Below the pieces are notes generated by a model, which was given only the letters and a program-made list of their open reading frames with translations, had not been told where the DNA came from and searched no databases. A DNA stretch of 25,418 nucleotides from a virus. Both the position numbers and the translations under genes were made by a program. The stretch's first letter is position 1. Every line of letters starts with the position of its first letter. Of this stretch, positions 13,132 through 20,876 are shown piece by piece. The DNA is taken from the IMG/VR virus record IMGVR_UViG_3300031565_004200, positions 1-25,418 of that record. One strand, 5' to 3'.

Positions 13132-13143
13132 GTTTGAGGAAAT

Positions 13144-14076
13144 ATGATTGATCTCATAGCGAATGACGATTTTGATTTTTGGCTTCCGATGGAGCTTGCA
13201 AAAGCTAAGAAGGAAGAAAAAGAATCAGGTCGTAGGGGAATTGAGGGAATCGCGTCTACTATAGACAATGATCTCCAAAATGAGGTGGTGGAGCAACGTG
13301 GGGTCGATTCAACTTACTTCCTCAAATATGGATATTACAACAACGATCACAAACCAGGATTCGACAATAAAGTAGGCCAACCAACGGATTGCCTTGTTCG
13401 TAAAGAGGGTTTGTGGACCAAGGGCTTTCTGTGGAAGCAGCACAAGATTGCTGATGCGATTTGGGAGCTTGCTAATGCATTATTAGCATCCCAATCTGAT
13501 CGCAAGCTTGGATTTTCTATCCAAGGTAAGGTTATTCGGCGTGCTGGTCGTCGTATCCTCAGATGTTGGATTCAAGATATTGCAATTACTACAGCTCCCA
13601 TCAACACCAATACTTGGCTTGATGTAGCTAAATCTTTGGCATCAATTCCTATAGAGCTTTGGTGCGTAGGGGAACACGGGGTTGTTTATCCAGAAAGTAC
13701 CAACAAGTCTGTTCCTTGTTCAAAGAGTTGTGGAAATGCTTGTAGGTCTATTAGAGAAGAAGACATGGACCTGAAGAAGAAGGGTACGGATAAATCTTGT
13801 GCCTGTGAAAATTTGACTTGCTCTTGTGGAAAGAGCGAAAAAGCTTTGGGTACTGGAAGTCCAGTTTCCCAGGTTGAGAGTCTTGAAGGAGGTCCTACTG
13901 ATCTAGATTGGGCTGGGTCAAACGAGAAAACTAAGAAAAGTATGGAGGCTTTAATGGATAAACCATTAGAGCTTGAAGAATGTGTATCTCTGCTTTCAGA
14001 GTACCGACAGCTAAACCGCACCGACGCTAGGGTAGTGGCCAAGGCTGTATTTGCAATGAACGGTCTTTCAGACTAA
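13144..14076 (+). CDS. Prohead (head maturation) protease
   Basis: 310 residues. The first ~165 match the phage head maturation protease pattern: GIEGIASTIDND, DSTYFLKYGYYNNDHKPGF with H69, VGQPTD, GLWTKGFLWK, then RKLGFSIQGKV with S125 and a final CWIQDIAITTAPINTNTW. H69 and S125 are the likely Ser/His catalytic pair. Such proteases cleave scaffold and capsid proteins during head maturation. The remaining ~145 residues are an unusual Cys-rich extension (CSKSCGNAC, CACENLTCSCG) that may bind metal, followed by a helical tail containing KKSMEALMDK. GAGGA precedes the ATG, right after the leader terminator. Scaffold-like and capsid genes follow directly, which supports the role. Confidence 0.8.
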   Translation: MIDLIANDDFDFWLPMELAKAKKEEKESGRRGIEGIASTIDNDLQNEVVEQRGVDSTYFLKYGYYNNDHKPGFDNKVGQPTDCLVRKEGLWTKGFLWKQHKIADAIWELANALLASQSDRKLGFSIQGKVIRRAGRRILRCWIQDIAITTAPINTNTWLDVAKSLASIPIELWCVGEHGVVYPESTNKSVPCSKSCGNACRSIREEDMDLKKKGTDKSCACENLTCSCGKSEKALGTGSPVSQVESLEGGPTDLDWAGSNEKTKKSMEALMDKPLELEECVSLLSEYRQLNRTDARVVAKAVFAMNGLSD

Positions 14077-14089
14077 GGAGGAAAAAGTC

Positions 14090-15034
14090 ATGGCAAAGGA
14101 CCAAACAATTCCTGGGAGCGACTTTTTCAAGTCACTCGGGAACCTTGAGGCCCTAGCGAAGGGAACTCAGGCGAGCGAGGATGTGAGTAAGTCACAACTG
14201 TTCCACACCAAAGGAAATTCTGAGCGTCAAGCTTGGGCCGGTGGGGACACAAACAAGATCGGTAACAATTGGGACGACAGTATCGGCTCAGATGGAACTG
14301 ATTACAAAGCCGCCCGAAAGTCCATTGCGGACAAAATCATCAAGGGCGAGGCTCTTTCTCCTGGGGAAGTTAATATCCTCAAGGGTGACGCTGAACGACA
14401 TGCTTTGAATGTCAACAAGAGTCAAGAAGACAAAGACAAGCCAGATCCCTCTGAAAAAGACAAAGCCTGCGGTATGGCGAAATCCTTTTCAGACACTGTT
14501 GAAGGCAACCAGACCCTCAATGAGGCGATGGAGATGTCGGACTTCTTGCAGGAGTTTGCCAAAGCTTTCGGAACGGGCCTGGGTGAGTTAGAGGCTCGTA
14601 CCGCTGATATGATTGAGAAGGGCTTCAATGCCATTATCGGTCACGTCAATGAGGCTATCGAAGCGAAGTTCTCTGAGCAGGGCGAATTCAACAAATCCTT
14701 AGCTGAGGCTGTTGTCAATATTGGTCATGGTGTTGCTGGTAGCATTCAGCAGGTAGAGCAAGTTGCAAATCAACCTGCTTCTGCCCCCAAGAGTCAGATG
14801 GTAGCACTTCCTGGCGGTTATCAAGCTGGTGTTCAGACAATGAACAAAAGCTTCGGTGGTCCTGCTGGAGAGAACATTACCAAGGCTCAGAAACTGGACG
14901 TGATGTCGGATCTGGTACAGAAGGGACAATTAAGTGCCACGGAAGTCATCAAATTTGAAACCACGGGTCAAATGCGCCCTGATCTAGACACTCAGGTCAC
15001 CCGACTCATTCAATCCGGTGGGAACGCTCAGTAA
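14090..15034 (+). CDS. Probable capsid scaffold protein
   Basis: 314 residues, acidic and polar, without a recognised catalytic motif. Residues ~125-230 are strongly helical with coiled-coil character (MSDFLQEFAKAFGTGLGELEARTADMIEKG, then HVNEAIEAKF). The C-terminal part (ITKAQKLDVMSDLVQKGQLSATEVIKFETTG) is also helical. Its position between the protease and the capsid gene, its length and its composition fit a scaffold that is cleaved and lost during head assembly. GGAGG lies upstream of the ATG. The call rests mainly on position; a packaged internal protein is the alternative. Confidence 0.55.
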   Translation: MAKDQTIPGSDFFKSLGNLEALAKGTQASEDVSKSQLFHTKGNSERQAWAGGDTNKIGNNWDDSIGSDGTDYKAARKSIADKIIKGEALSPGEVNILKGDAERHALNVNKSQEDKDKPDPSEKDKACGMAKSFSDTVEGNQTLNEAMEMSDFLQEFAKAFGTGLGELEARTADMIEKGFNAIIGHVNEAIEAKFSEQGEFNKSLAEAVVNIGHGVAGSIQQVEQVANQPASAPKSQMVALPGGYQAGVQTMNKSFGGPAGENITKAQKLDVMSDLVQKGQLSATEVIKFETTGQMRPDLDTQVTRLIQSGGNAQ

Positions 15035-15058
15035 CCCCTGGACGAAAGGAGAATAAAA

Positions 15059-16501
15059 ATGTACGGACAAATTTCCCTTCGTCAGTATGAGGGACTGAAC
15101 GGTTTCGGTTCTGCCCCTGCTGCTGACATGCAAGAGTTGCACAAAGCATTGGAAGCCGGTTACCAAGTAACCAGTCAAACAGGTGGTTCGGCTCTCAGAG
15201 TTGAGAGTTTAGAAGCCAGTTTGAAGGTCGTTACCTGGTCTAACCACCATATCAAATTTTGGAAAAAAATTCCGAAGTCACCAGCGTACTCGACTGTTGA
15301 AGAGTACAACCAACTTATGAGCTACGGTCCTCAGCACTTTGCGTTTACGCAGGAAGGTGAATTGCCACCTGCCACTGATACGCAGTATGCGAGACGAACC
15401 CAACTCGTAAAATTTATGGGGACTCAACGAGAAGTCTCCCACCCTGCCACCTTGATCCATCCTGCACACGGGGACATCATTGCACTCGAAAATCAGAATG
15501 GAATTTTGTGGCTGCTCGAAAGAGTTGAGCAGGCTCTGTTCTCTGCTGATTCTTCACTGGCCTTTGATGGTCAGGCTGAGCAATGGGATGGTCTCGATGC
15601 TCTCATTGATGCTACTTCTTTTGTCGATCTGCAAGGTCAGCCCATGCAGGAAGCCGACATCGAGGAAGCTTCGAACGTTATCATCGAAAACTATGGTTAC
15701 CCCACAGACTTGTTCCTTGGAACTCGTGTGCAAAGTGACCTCGTCAAGACCATGTACCCGCGTGAGCGGATTCAGCTGCCTGCTCCTCAGAATGGGCAGA
15801 TCGGTCAGGCGATCAACACGATGGCTACCCAAGCTGGAGTCATCGAGTTCAACCCCGACATCTTCATTCGTCGGTTACCCTCTCCTCCATCAGCTCCTAC
15901 GCACGCGAATGCTCCTGCTACACCGCAGGCTATTACCGCTGCTGACACCGGAACCGATGGTGATTTCAACAAGGGCGCTCCTGCTGGAAGCAATGAGTAC
16001 AACTTTGTGGTTACCGCGTGTAATCGCTTTGGTGAATCTGCTCATTCTCCCATCATGGTCGCAAACCATGAGATGACTCAAGTAGAGAAGGATGCTGGCG
16101 AGCATATCGATCTTACGATCACCAATGCTGCCACTATCGGTGCTTTTCCTCCTGAGTATTTCAGGGTGTACCGTACTGCTCCGATTGCTTCTGGTGGCGC
16201 AGTTCCAACAGCTGCTACTCAGTTCAGTTTGATTATGCAGGTTCCCTGCGTGCTTCAGACTGGTGGTGCAACTGGTGCATCGCCTGACGATGTCAACTTC
16301 TTGCTACCATTCACCAATGTCGCGTACATGGGCGAACTGACTCCGAACGTCATCACGTTCCGCCAGCTTGCACCGCTGATGCGTCTTGATTTGGCAGTGC
16401 TTGCTCCTGCTTATCGCTGGATGATCTTGATGTACGGAACTCCACTCCTTTTCGCTCCGAAAAAATGGATCCGTATGATCAACATCGGACAGTTGGTCTA
16501 G
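15059..16501 (+). CDS. Probable major capsid protein with Ig/FN3-like insertion
   Basis: 480 residues, following protease and scaffold-like genes and preceded by a strong AAAGGAG site. Residues ~1-275 and the last ~65 read as one capsid fold (ALRVESLEASLKVVTW, STVEEYNQLMSYG, VSHPATLI, then FRQLAPLMRLDLAVLAPAYRW). Between them, about residues 276-415, lies a segment like a fibronectin/Ig repeat: Pro-rich entry (PSPPSAPTHANAPATPQ), EYNFVVTACNRFGESAHSP, then IDLTITNAA and PEYFRVYRTAP. Such a domain would project from the capsid surface and could bind host or environmental glycans, as described for other phages' capsid Ig domains. The C-terminal capsid residues resume with GELTPNVITF. No close named relative is recognised. 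The stop is followed by a strong hairpin. Confidence 0.72.
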   Translation: MYGQISLRQYEGLNGFGSAPAADMQELHKALEAGYQVTSQTGGSALRVESLEASLKVVTWSNHHIKFWKKIPKSPAYSTVEEYNQLMSYGPQHFAFTQEGELPPATDTQYARRTQLVKFMGTQREVSHPATLIHPAHGDIIALENQNGILWLLERVEQALFSADSSLAFDGQAEQWDGLDALIDATSFVDLQGQPMQEADIEEASNVIIENYGYPTDLFLGTRVQSDLVKTMYPRERIQLPAPQNGQIGQAINTMATQAGVIEFNPDIFIRRLPSPPSAPTHANAPATPQAITAADTGTDGDFNKGAPAGSNEYNFVVTACNRFGESAHSPIMVANHEMTQVEKDAGEHIDLTITNAATIGAFPPEYFRVYRTAPIASGGAVPTAATQFSLIMQVPCVLQTGGATGASPDDVNFLLPFTNVAYMGELTPNVITFRQLAPLMRLDLAVLAPAYRWMILMYGTPLLFAPKKWIRMINIGQLV

Positions 16502-16504
16502 TTT

Positions 16505-16533
16505 GGTAATGGGGGGCATATGCCCCCCATACC
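16505..16533 (+). terminator. Strong palindromic hairpin after the capsid gene
   Basis: GGGGGGCATATGCCCCCC (16511-16528) is a perfect palindrome, extended outward by AT/AT and, after one bulged A, GGT/ACC. It starts four bases after the capsid stop. No T run follows, so it is not a standard intrinsic terminator; it may protect the capsid mRNA's 3' end or reduce downstream expression. Confidence 0.55.
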
Positions 16534-16545
16534 TTACATACCACG

Positions 16546-17154
16546 ATGAGTAAGTGCAGTGTATGTGACAAGCCTGTTGCGGACGGAGCGTCCGAATGTA
16601 GCATGTCTTGTCTTATGCAAGCACAACAAAAGGGTCAAGGCCAAGTCTCGAAAGCAAGACAGGACTTCAATTCATCCATCAATAAGATGATGGAGCTGAA
16701 AGAGGCAAGACCGCAACAGGAGGTTAGTATGATCAAAGTAAAACATCGCTCCATGCGGAACCGCAATGTTGTGGCTGACTCCGTTGTTCTATCTTACGAT
16801 CACGAGGGAATCGCTTTTGTTCCTTTCATGGGAAACAACAAGGACATTGTTGAGTTCTATGTAAGGCAAAGTAAAGGGTTGGCAGAGATAGTGAACGAGG
16901 AAGAGCAAAAACCTGCTCCTTCTTCAGTCATTATTCCACCGACTACAAAAAAAGTTGATGACACCGTGAAGGTAGAGTCTACTCCACCGGCTCCGAAAAA
17001 TTTTGACGATACCGCTAAGGTAGAGTCTGTTCCACAAAAAGAAGAGTCGAAAAAACTTGAAGTGATAAAGAAAGAGGTTGCTGAACCAGTGGAGAAGGAT
17101 CAGCCTGAAACAAAAACAAGAATTCCGGTTAAAAGGCCGGTAAAGAGGAAATAA
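16546..17154 (+). CDS. Virion-region protein with zinc knuckle and internal start
   Basis: 202 residues if started at 16546. The N-terminus has C4/C7 and C18/C22, a likely zinc knuckle. A second domain starts at M62 (MIKVKHRSMRNRNVVADSVVLSYDHEG), which reads like a natural protein start. The last ~85 residues are Lys/Pro/Glu-rich with repeats of DDT[VA]KVES and KK, probably disordered. ATG 16546 has no evident ribosome site and lies 12 bases after a strong hairpin, whereas ATG 16729 has AGGAGG at five bases. Both a 202- and a 141-residue product are therefore possible. No family is recognised. Confidence 0.6.
   Translation: MSKCSVCDKPVADGASECSMSCLMQAQQKGQGQVSKARQDFNSSINKMMELKEARPQQEVSMIKVKHRSMRNRNVVADSVVLSYDHEGIAFVPFMGNNKDIVEFYVRQSKGLAEIVNEEEQKPAPSSVIIPPTTKKVDDTVKVESTPPAPKNFDDTAKVESVPQKEESKKLEVIKKEVAEPVEKDQPETKTRIPVKRPVKRK
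16718..16731 (+). promoter_or_regulatory. Internal ribosome site in the zinc-knuckle gene
   Basis: A perfect AGGAGG (16718-16723) stands five bases before the in-frame ATG 16729. It would allow a separate shorter product of 141 residues lacking the zinc knuckle. Confidence 0.6.
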
Positions 17155-17164
17155 GGAGAATTTT

Positions 17165-17410
17165 ATGGCAACTCTATCTACCCAAAGGGTCATAAAAGAC
17201 CTCGGGTCTGAAGAAGTGGCCCAGCTGATCACTAACTACAATGCGCTTCTTGGTGTGTTGGGTGACCTGATTACTGGCATCAAGGGTTCGGCTGACCATG
17301 CAGCTGTGGTTGTAGTTGCGACCGCTGCTGAGACGGCACTCGAAGCCAATGTGAAGACCCTGACAACTGAACCAAATATTCCGGCTGCACCCAGCAGGCC
17401 CTCATACTAA
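17165..17410 (+). CDS. Small protein, 81 residues
   Basis: ATG 17165 has AAGGAG upstream, right after the preceding stop. The product is Ala/Val/Thr-rich and probably helical (DLGSEEVAQLITNYNALLGV, then an AAVVVVATAAETALEANV stretch), ending in a Pro/Ser tail. I recognise no family. Its position among small virion genes after the capsid suggests a minor virion protein, perhaps a short helical spacer. The hydrophobic stretch is broken by Thr and Glu and is not a convincing membrane segment. Confidence 0.6.
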   Translation: MATLSTQRVIKDLGSEEVAQLITNYNALLGVLGDLITGIKGSADHAAVVVVATAAETALEANVKTLTTEPNIPAAPSRPSY

Positions 17411-17417
17411 AGGGGGA

Positions 17418-17525
17418 TTGCAACAATATCTGAAATACCAGCATCTAACGATGCTCGGCCTTGTGATATCTACACTTGCCCCTCCCACCTTTATTTTACT
17501 CGGGGCTAACATAGGAGGATTATGA
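17418..17525 (+). CDS. Possible small hydrophobic peptide
   Basis: A frame of 35 codons beginning at TTG 17418 (or 25 codons from ATG 17451) fills the gap between two genes and ends at TGA 17523-17525, overlapping the next ATG as ATGA. The product contains TMLGLVISTLAPPTFILLGA, which could be one membrane segment. Support is only the gap-filling and overlap; neither start has a well-spaced ribosome site. Confidence 0.3.
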   Translation: MQQYLKYQHLTMLGLVISTLAPPTFILLGANIGGL

Positions 17526-17839
17526 TGATGAAGCCTGGTAAGGCAGTTCATCCGTCGAATGGTAACGGCACAGCTCCCGATGGTAGCTCTACTCCTGCTG
17601 GTATAGAGATTAGTTTTGATCGGGGGGCAAATCGCAATCGCCAATCTACAGGACAAGTGAAGGTCACCAATGCGGAAGCTTCTGGTGGCAACCTCTTAGA
17701 GGTTAGCTTCAATAATGGTAGAGAGTGGTTTGCAATAGCTACAGACACAACTATGGATTTCGATATTATGTGTCATAGATGCCGCTTACGTGGAAATGGA
17801 GGGACCGCTGCGTATTCAATTGTTGGGCTAGTATACTAG
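17522..17839 (+). CDS. Small virion-type beta protein, 105 residues
   Basis: AGGAGG lies just upstream of a run of three ATG codons at 17522. The product begins with a polar, Gly/Ser-rich arm and continues as probable beta strands (TPAGIEISFDRG, LLEVSFNNGREWFAIA, then DFDIMCHRCRLRGNGG and AAYSIVGLVY). This arrangement, and the position after the capsid gene, resembles small phage surface or decoration proteins, but I cannot name a family. CHRC is a lone Cys pair and is unlikely to be a zinc site by itself. Confidence 0.55.
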   Translation: MMMKPGKAVHPSNGNGTAPDGSSTPAGIEISFDRGANRNRQSTGQVKVTNAEASGGNLLEVSFNNGREWFAIATDTTMDFDIMCHRCRLRGNGGTAAYSIVGLVY

Positions 17840-17840
17840 T

Positions 17841-17866
17841 CGCTCTAGTTTAGAGCTAATGGAGCG
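17841..17866 (+). promoter_or_regulatory. Short hairpin between two virion genes
   Basis: GCTCTA (17842-17847) can pair with TAGAGC (17851-17856). Alternatively CGCTC (17841-17845) pairs with GAGCG (17862-17866), which would cover the ribosome site of the gene at 17870. The two structures exclude each other, so a translational switch is possible but speculative. Confidence 0.3.
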
Positions 17867-17869
17867 TCT

Positions 17870-18292
17870 ATGTACTTACAGTACCCAGGCAGCGGAGGTG
17901 CAGGAGCATCGGGGATACAACTCTTTAAGGCAAATTGCCTTGATACAGATGTTGTAGGGAATGCAGTTTATGTGTCTTCGGACAAAGTTGGGAGTTTATA
18001 TCAAGTGACTACTGTAGACATTACAGACAAAATCAAAATGCCAGCTTTTGGAATAATTTCCAGAAAGTCGTCTTTGACGGAATGTTGGGTTCAGTTTGGC
18101 GGAATTATAAAAAATTACAGTAGTGGCATGACTCCTAATGATCGTTTCTTCATTGGAGATGATGGAAAAATTACTGCTATGGTCCCTGTTAGACCAGTGT
18201 CTGGAATTAAATTCGTTCAAGTAGTAGCAAGGGCTGCATCAAGTGAAGATATAGCAGTCAAAATCGAACACCCTCTAATTTTGAGGGCATAA
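17870..18292 (+). CDS. Small virion protein, DUF2190/decoration-like
   Basis: 140 residues. The body reads as a small beta protein: FKANCLDTDVVGNAVYVSSDKVG, then AFGIISRKSSLTECWVQFGGII, GMTPNDRFFIGDDGKIT, and a VQVVARAASSEDIAVKI ending. This pattern (VGDAVYVS, VGIV, a clustered VQ-GG strand, then 'YflsdGGkiT') is typical of short phage capsid-decoration and fibre-attachment domains and is echoed in the C-terminal domain of the three fibre genes downstream. GGAG lies five bases before the ATG. Family naming is tentative. Confidence 0.6.
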   Translation: MYLQYPGSGGAGASGIQLFKANCLDTDVVGNAVYVSSDKVGSLYQVTTVDITDKIKMPAFGIISRKSSLTECWVQFGGIIKNYSSGMTPNDRFFIGDDGKITAMVPVRPVSGIKFVQVVARAASSEDIAVKIEHPLILRA

Positions 18293-18321
18293 ACGGTGGA
18301 CAAACCAAAAAGGAGAGTAAA

Positions 18322-18780
18322 ATGGTAGCAAAGAAAACAGCAAAAAAAGTAGTAAAGAAACGTATAGTGAAGAATCCAGTTAAGAAGGAAGTGGATAAAG
18401 CTGTTTCTAATGACCAGAAGGCTAAGAAGTCAAAGCAATCATTGGCAGACAATGCACCAATGCGTCTCAAAGGTATGCTGTATCATAGGATGAGATCAGA
18501 ATTTGCTGAGTACGACGCAGCAAACTCTAAGTTAAAACTGGTCTCGGTTAAGTTGGCTCAATTACTGTCGGAACCGGAGCACAGAGCTGTAGCTTTACAT
18601 ATGCAAGCGGAGAAAGAAGCCGCAAGAGAGCTACAGAAGCAGAGGATAGAATTTGCTGAAGTGCAGAAAGATGTAGCAAGGAAGTTCAACATCCCACTTG
18701 CAGAGGTGGGGCAATACTCGTTTGATTCAGAATCGGGGATTCTGTTACCTCCTGGGCCACTGCCCAGGCGGGGTAACTAG
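18322..18780 (+). CDS. Basic virion-region protein, 152 residues
   Basis: A strongly Lys-rich N-terminus (residues ~1-40, many KK pairs) is followed by long helices (LKGMLYHRMRSEFAEYDAANSKL, then EHRAVALHMQAEKEAARELQ) and a C-terminal segment FNIPLAEVGQYSFDSESGI. AGGAGAG precedes the ATG. The Lys-rich arm could bind DNA or RNA, like histone-type tails, and the helices could oligomerise. No family is recognised. It is the last gene before the fibre cluster. Confidence 0.6.
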   Translation: MVAKKTAKKVVKKRIVKNPVKKEVDKAVSNDQKAKKSKQSLADNAPMRLKGMLYHRMRSEFAEYDAANSKLKLVSVKLAQLLSEPEHRAVALHMQAEKEAARELQKQRIEFAEVQKDVARKFNIPLAEVGQYSFDSESGILLPPGPLPRRGN

Positions 18781-18811
18781 AATCTACAACCACCTTTAAG
18801 GAGAGTTCACC

Positions 18812-20785
18812 ATGGCCCAGATTAAATTATTCAAATTTGACACTGACGGATATCAAGTTGAGCACGATCCGACTACGGATGATATTTCAGTATTGTCCTT
18901 GACTGTTGGAACTGGAGGAATCTCCGTCAACGGTCCTTTGGATATGCTTGACAATCAGATAGTCAGTGTTCCGACACCGACTGATCCTGACCATGGTGTA
19001 AACAAAGCGTATGTAGACGCAGTTGCCCAGGGGCTAGATGTACACGAAGGTGTTATTGCCAAAACAACGGATGGCCTTGGGACGCAGATTACCCTCGCTG
19101 GATCTGGCGGTACTGGTACTATGCCTACCTCATCCTCATTCGATTTTAGGCTTGACGGTGAGGCAAGTTGGACGACTATTACTTGGAACAATCCTGCCGA
19201 TATGGCTGCCTGCGCAGCGTTTATCAACTCCGAGTACGGTGCTACCGTGGCTTTTGTCAATGGAAACAACATTGACTTAAAGAGTTTGATCTACGGCAAA
19301 AATTCCCAAGTTGAGACACAAAATGTACAAACAGAAACCACGACAAGGATAGGTATTCAAAACGACCAAGATGTAAGTGGCGTTGGATTTACCGCTGCTG
19401 GTGCTGGTGTTGGTAAGACCCTCACCGCTCCTACCTCTTCCAGCTCTTACAACACCATCGACACCTCGTATCTGTCAGTTGGAGATCGCGTTCTCGTTTC
19501 TTGCGAGGCAGGATACGATACGGTGGCAGATGTAGACAATGGCCTCTACGAAGTCACAGCTCTTGGGGACGACGGAAGTACAGCACTAGAGCTGACTCGT
19601 ACCACGGATTGCGATGTGGCTTCCTCAACTGAGTTCCACAACGGAACTTATGTATTTGTTACTGCTGGAACAGCCTATGAGAATACTGGTTGGACTTGCG
19701 TAACTGACGTGGTTACTGTAGACACCACAGCCAACAAATGGACACAGTTCTCAGGAGCACCTGGCCTCACTTTCGATCAAGGTTTGGTGAAGGTTGCTGC
19801 ATCAGTTCAGGTAGAACTGGACACTGCTGCAGACGCTGCAACTTCTGGAGCTGCCGGTGGTTCCTCTGGTTTGGAGTTTGATGTTGATACGGCTTCCGGT
19901 AAGATTCGAGTTCGCGTATCACCCACTGGTGGTATTGACCGCCTAGCTGATGGTATTGGCCTCGACCTCGACGGAACGACTCTACAGTTAGATGCCGGTG
20001 GTGCAGGTTCTGGTGTGTCGGTTAAGGGCCTCCCGAGCTTGTTCGAGATTAACGGAAATGCCGTTAGCGCGAATGTAACCGCAGCCAACGTAGACACTTT
20101 GGTAGCGGGAGTATCCTCGGATGCGGACGCTCTGCATACCCACGATGGAAAGTCTAACACTGGTCATACGCATACCCATGCGAGCACTACCAGCCAGGGG
20201 ACGGACGATCACCATGCGCAGTCTCATGCGCATAATGGTGTGGATGGATCTGGCACGGTTGCTCACAGTGATACAACCGGACAGGGTACCGACGATCACC
20301 ATGCTCAGGCACATGCACTTGATGGTGGAGATCACACAGTTACTGGATTGACCGCTGGCGATGTGCTAACGGCTTTAACCTCTACAACCTTTGGATTCGC
20401 AACACCAGTATCCGACCACACGGAGTTTGATGCAACTGCAGGAACGGGTGGGGTTACGAAAGGTGATCCTGTCTACATCTCAGCTAATGGGATAGTTCTC
20501 CCATGCTCCAACACCAACAACAACACTCGAAAGTATTGTGGTGTTGCTCTCGAAACCAAAGCCCAGACTGAGACAGTCCGTGTTCAGCAGGACGGCAAAT
20601 TGGTTGATGTAACGGTTGGTGGATCACCTGTCGGCGGCGATTATGTTTATCTAGGATCTACCGGATTGACGGTTACTCTCCCAACAGGATCGGGAACTCA
20701 CAGAATGGTTATTGGTAAGATTTTTGATGCGTCGGGAACACCTGACGTGGTCATCGAACCTCAATACCTTGGGAAGATTGGCTAA
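18812..20785 (+). CDS. Fibre-like virion protein, paralogue 1 of 3
   Basis: 657 residues. Domains by eye: N-terminal LFKFDTDGYQVE and VNKAYVDAVAQGLD (~1-78), probably the attachment part; a copy-specific beta-rich region (~80-250); a shared block with FHNGTYVFVTAGT and TGWTCVTD (~260-325); GGSSGLEFDVDTASGK and a DRLADGIGLDLDG strand set (~345-400); a His-rich zone with HTHDGKS and two GTDDHHAQ repeats (~440-510); and a C-terminal domain from GGVTKGDPVY to the end (~548-657). The His pairs recall metal-binding HxH motifs of T4 long-fibre tips; metal binding here is inference. AAGGAG precedes the ATG. It could be a tail or head fibre; the sequence does not decide. Confidence 0.72.
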   Translation: MAQIKLFKFDTDGYQVEHDPTTDDISVLSLTVGTGGISVNGPLDMLDNQIVSVPTPTDPDHGVNKAYVDAVAQGLDVHEGVIAKTTDGLGTQITLAGSGGTGTMPTSSSFDFRLDGEASWTTITWNNPADMAACAAFINSEYGATVAFVNGNNIDLKSLIYGKNSQVETQNVQTETTTRIGIQNDQDVSGVGFTAAGAGVGKTLTAPTSSSSYNTIDTSYLSVGDRVLVSCEAGYDTVADVDNGLYEVTALGDDGSTALELTRTTDCDVASSTEFHNGTYVFVTAGTAYENTGWTCVTDVVTVDTTANKWTQFSGAPGLTFDQGLVKVAASVQVELDTAADAATSGAAGGSSGLEFDVDTASGKIRVRVSPTGGIDRLADGIGLDLDGTTLQLDAGGAGSGVSVKGLPSLFEINGNAVSANVTAANVDTLVAGVSSDADALHTHDGKSNTGHTHTHASTTSQGTDDHHAQSHAHNGVDGSGTVAHSDTTGQGTDDHHAQAHALDGGDHTVTGLTAGDVLTALTSTTFGFATPVSDHTEFDATAGTGGVTKGDPVYISANGIVLPCSNTNNNTRKYCGVALETKAQTETVRVQQDGKLVDVTVGGSPVGGDYVYLGSTGLTVTLPTGSGTHRMVIGKIFDASGTPDVVIEPQYLGKIG

Positions 20786-20790
20786 GGTTT

Positions 20791-20828
20791 AACTAGCGGG
20801 GAGTCTGTTAATCAGGCTCCTCGCAGTT
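20791..20828 (+). terminator. Hairpin after fibre paralogue 1
   Basis: GCGGGGAG (20796-20803) pairs with CTCCTCGC (20817-20824), with inner CTG/CAG and outer AACT/AGTT pairs. No T run follows, so termination may be partial or the stem may protect the upstream mRNA. Confidence 0.5.
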
Positions 20829-20876
20829 ACTTCTGTCAAATTGTTAAATTGCCATAATCTTTAAAGGAGAGAAACG

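Noticed and set aside
17402-17425. Programmed frameshift at ACTAAAGGGGGATTG extending the 81-residue protein
   Set aside because: The phase needed to enter the open frame is not that of a standard slippery heptamer and no stimulatory structure is evident; an independent small gene is simpler.
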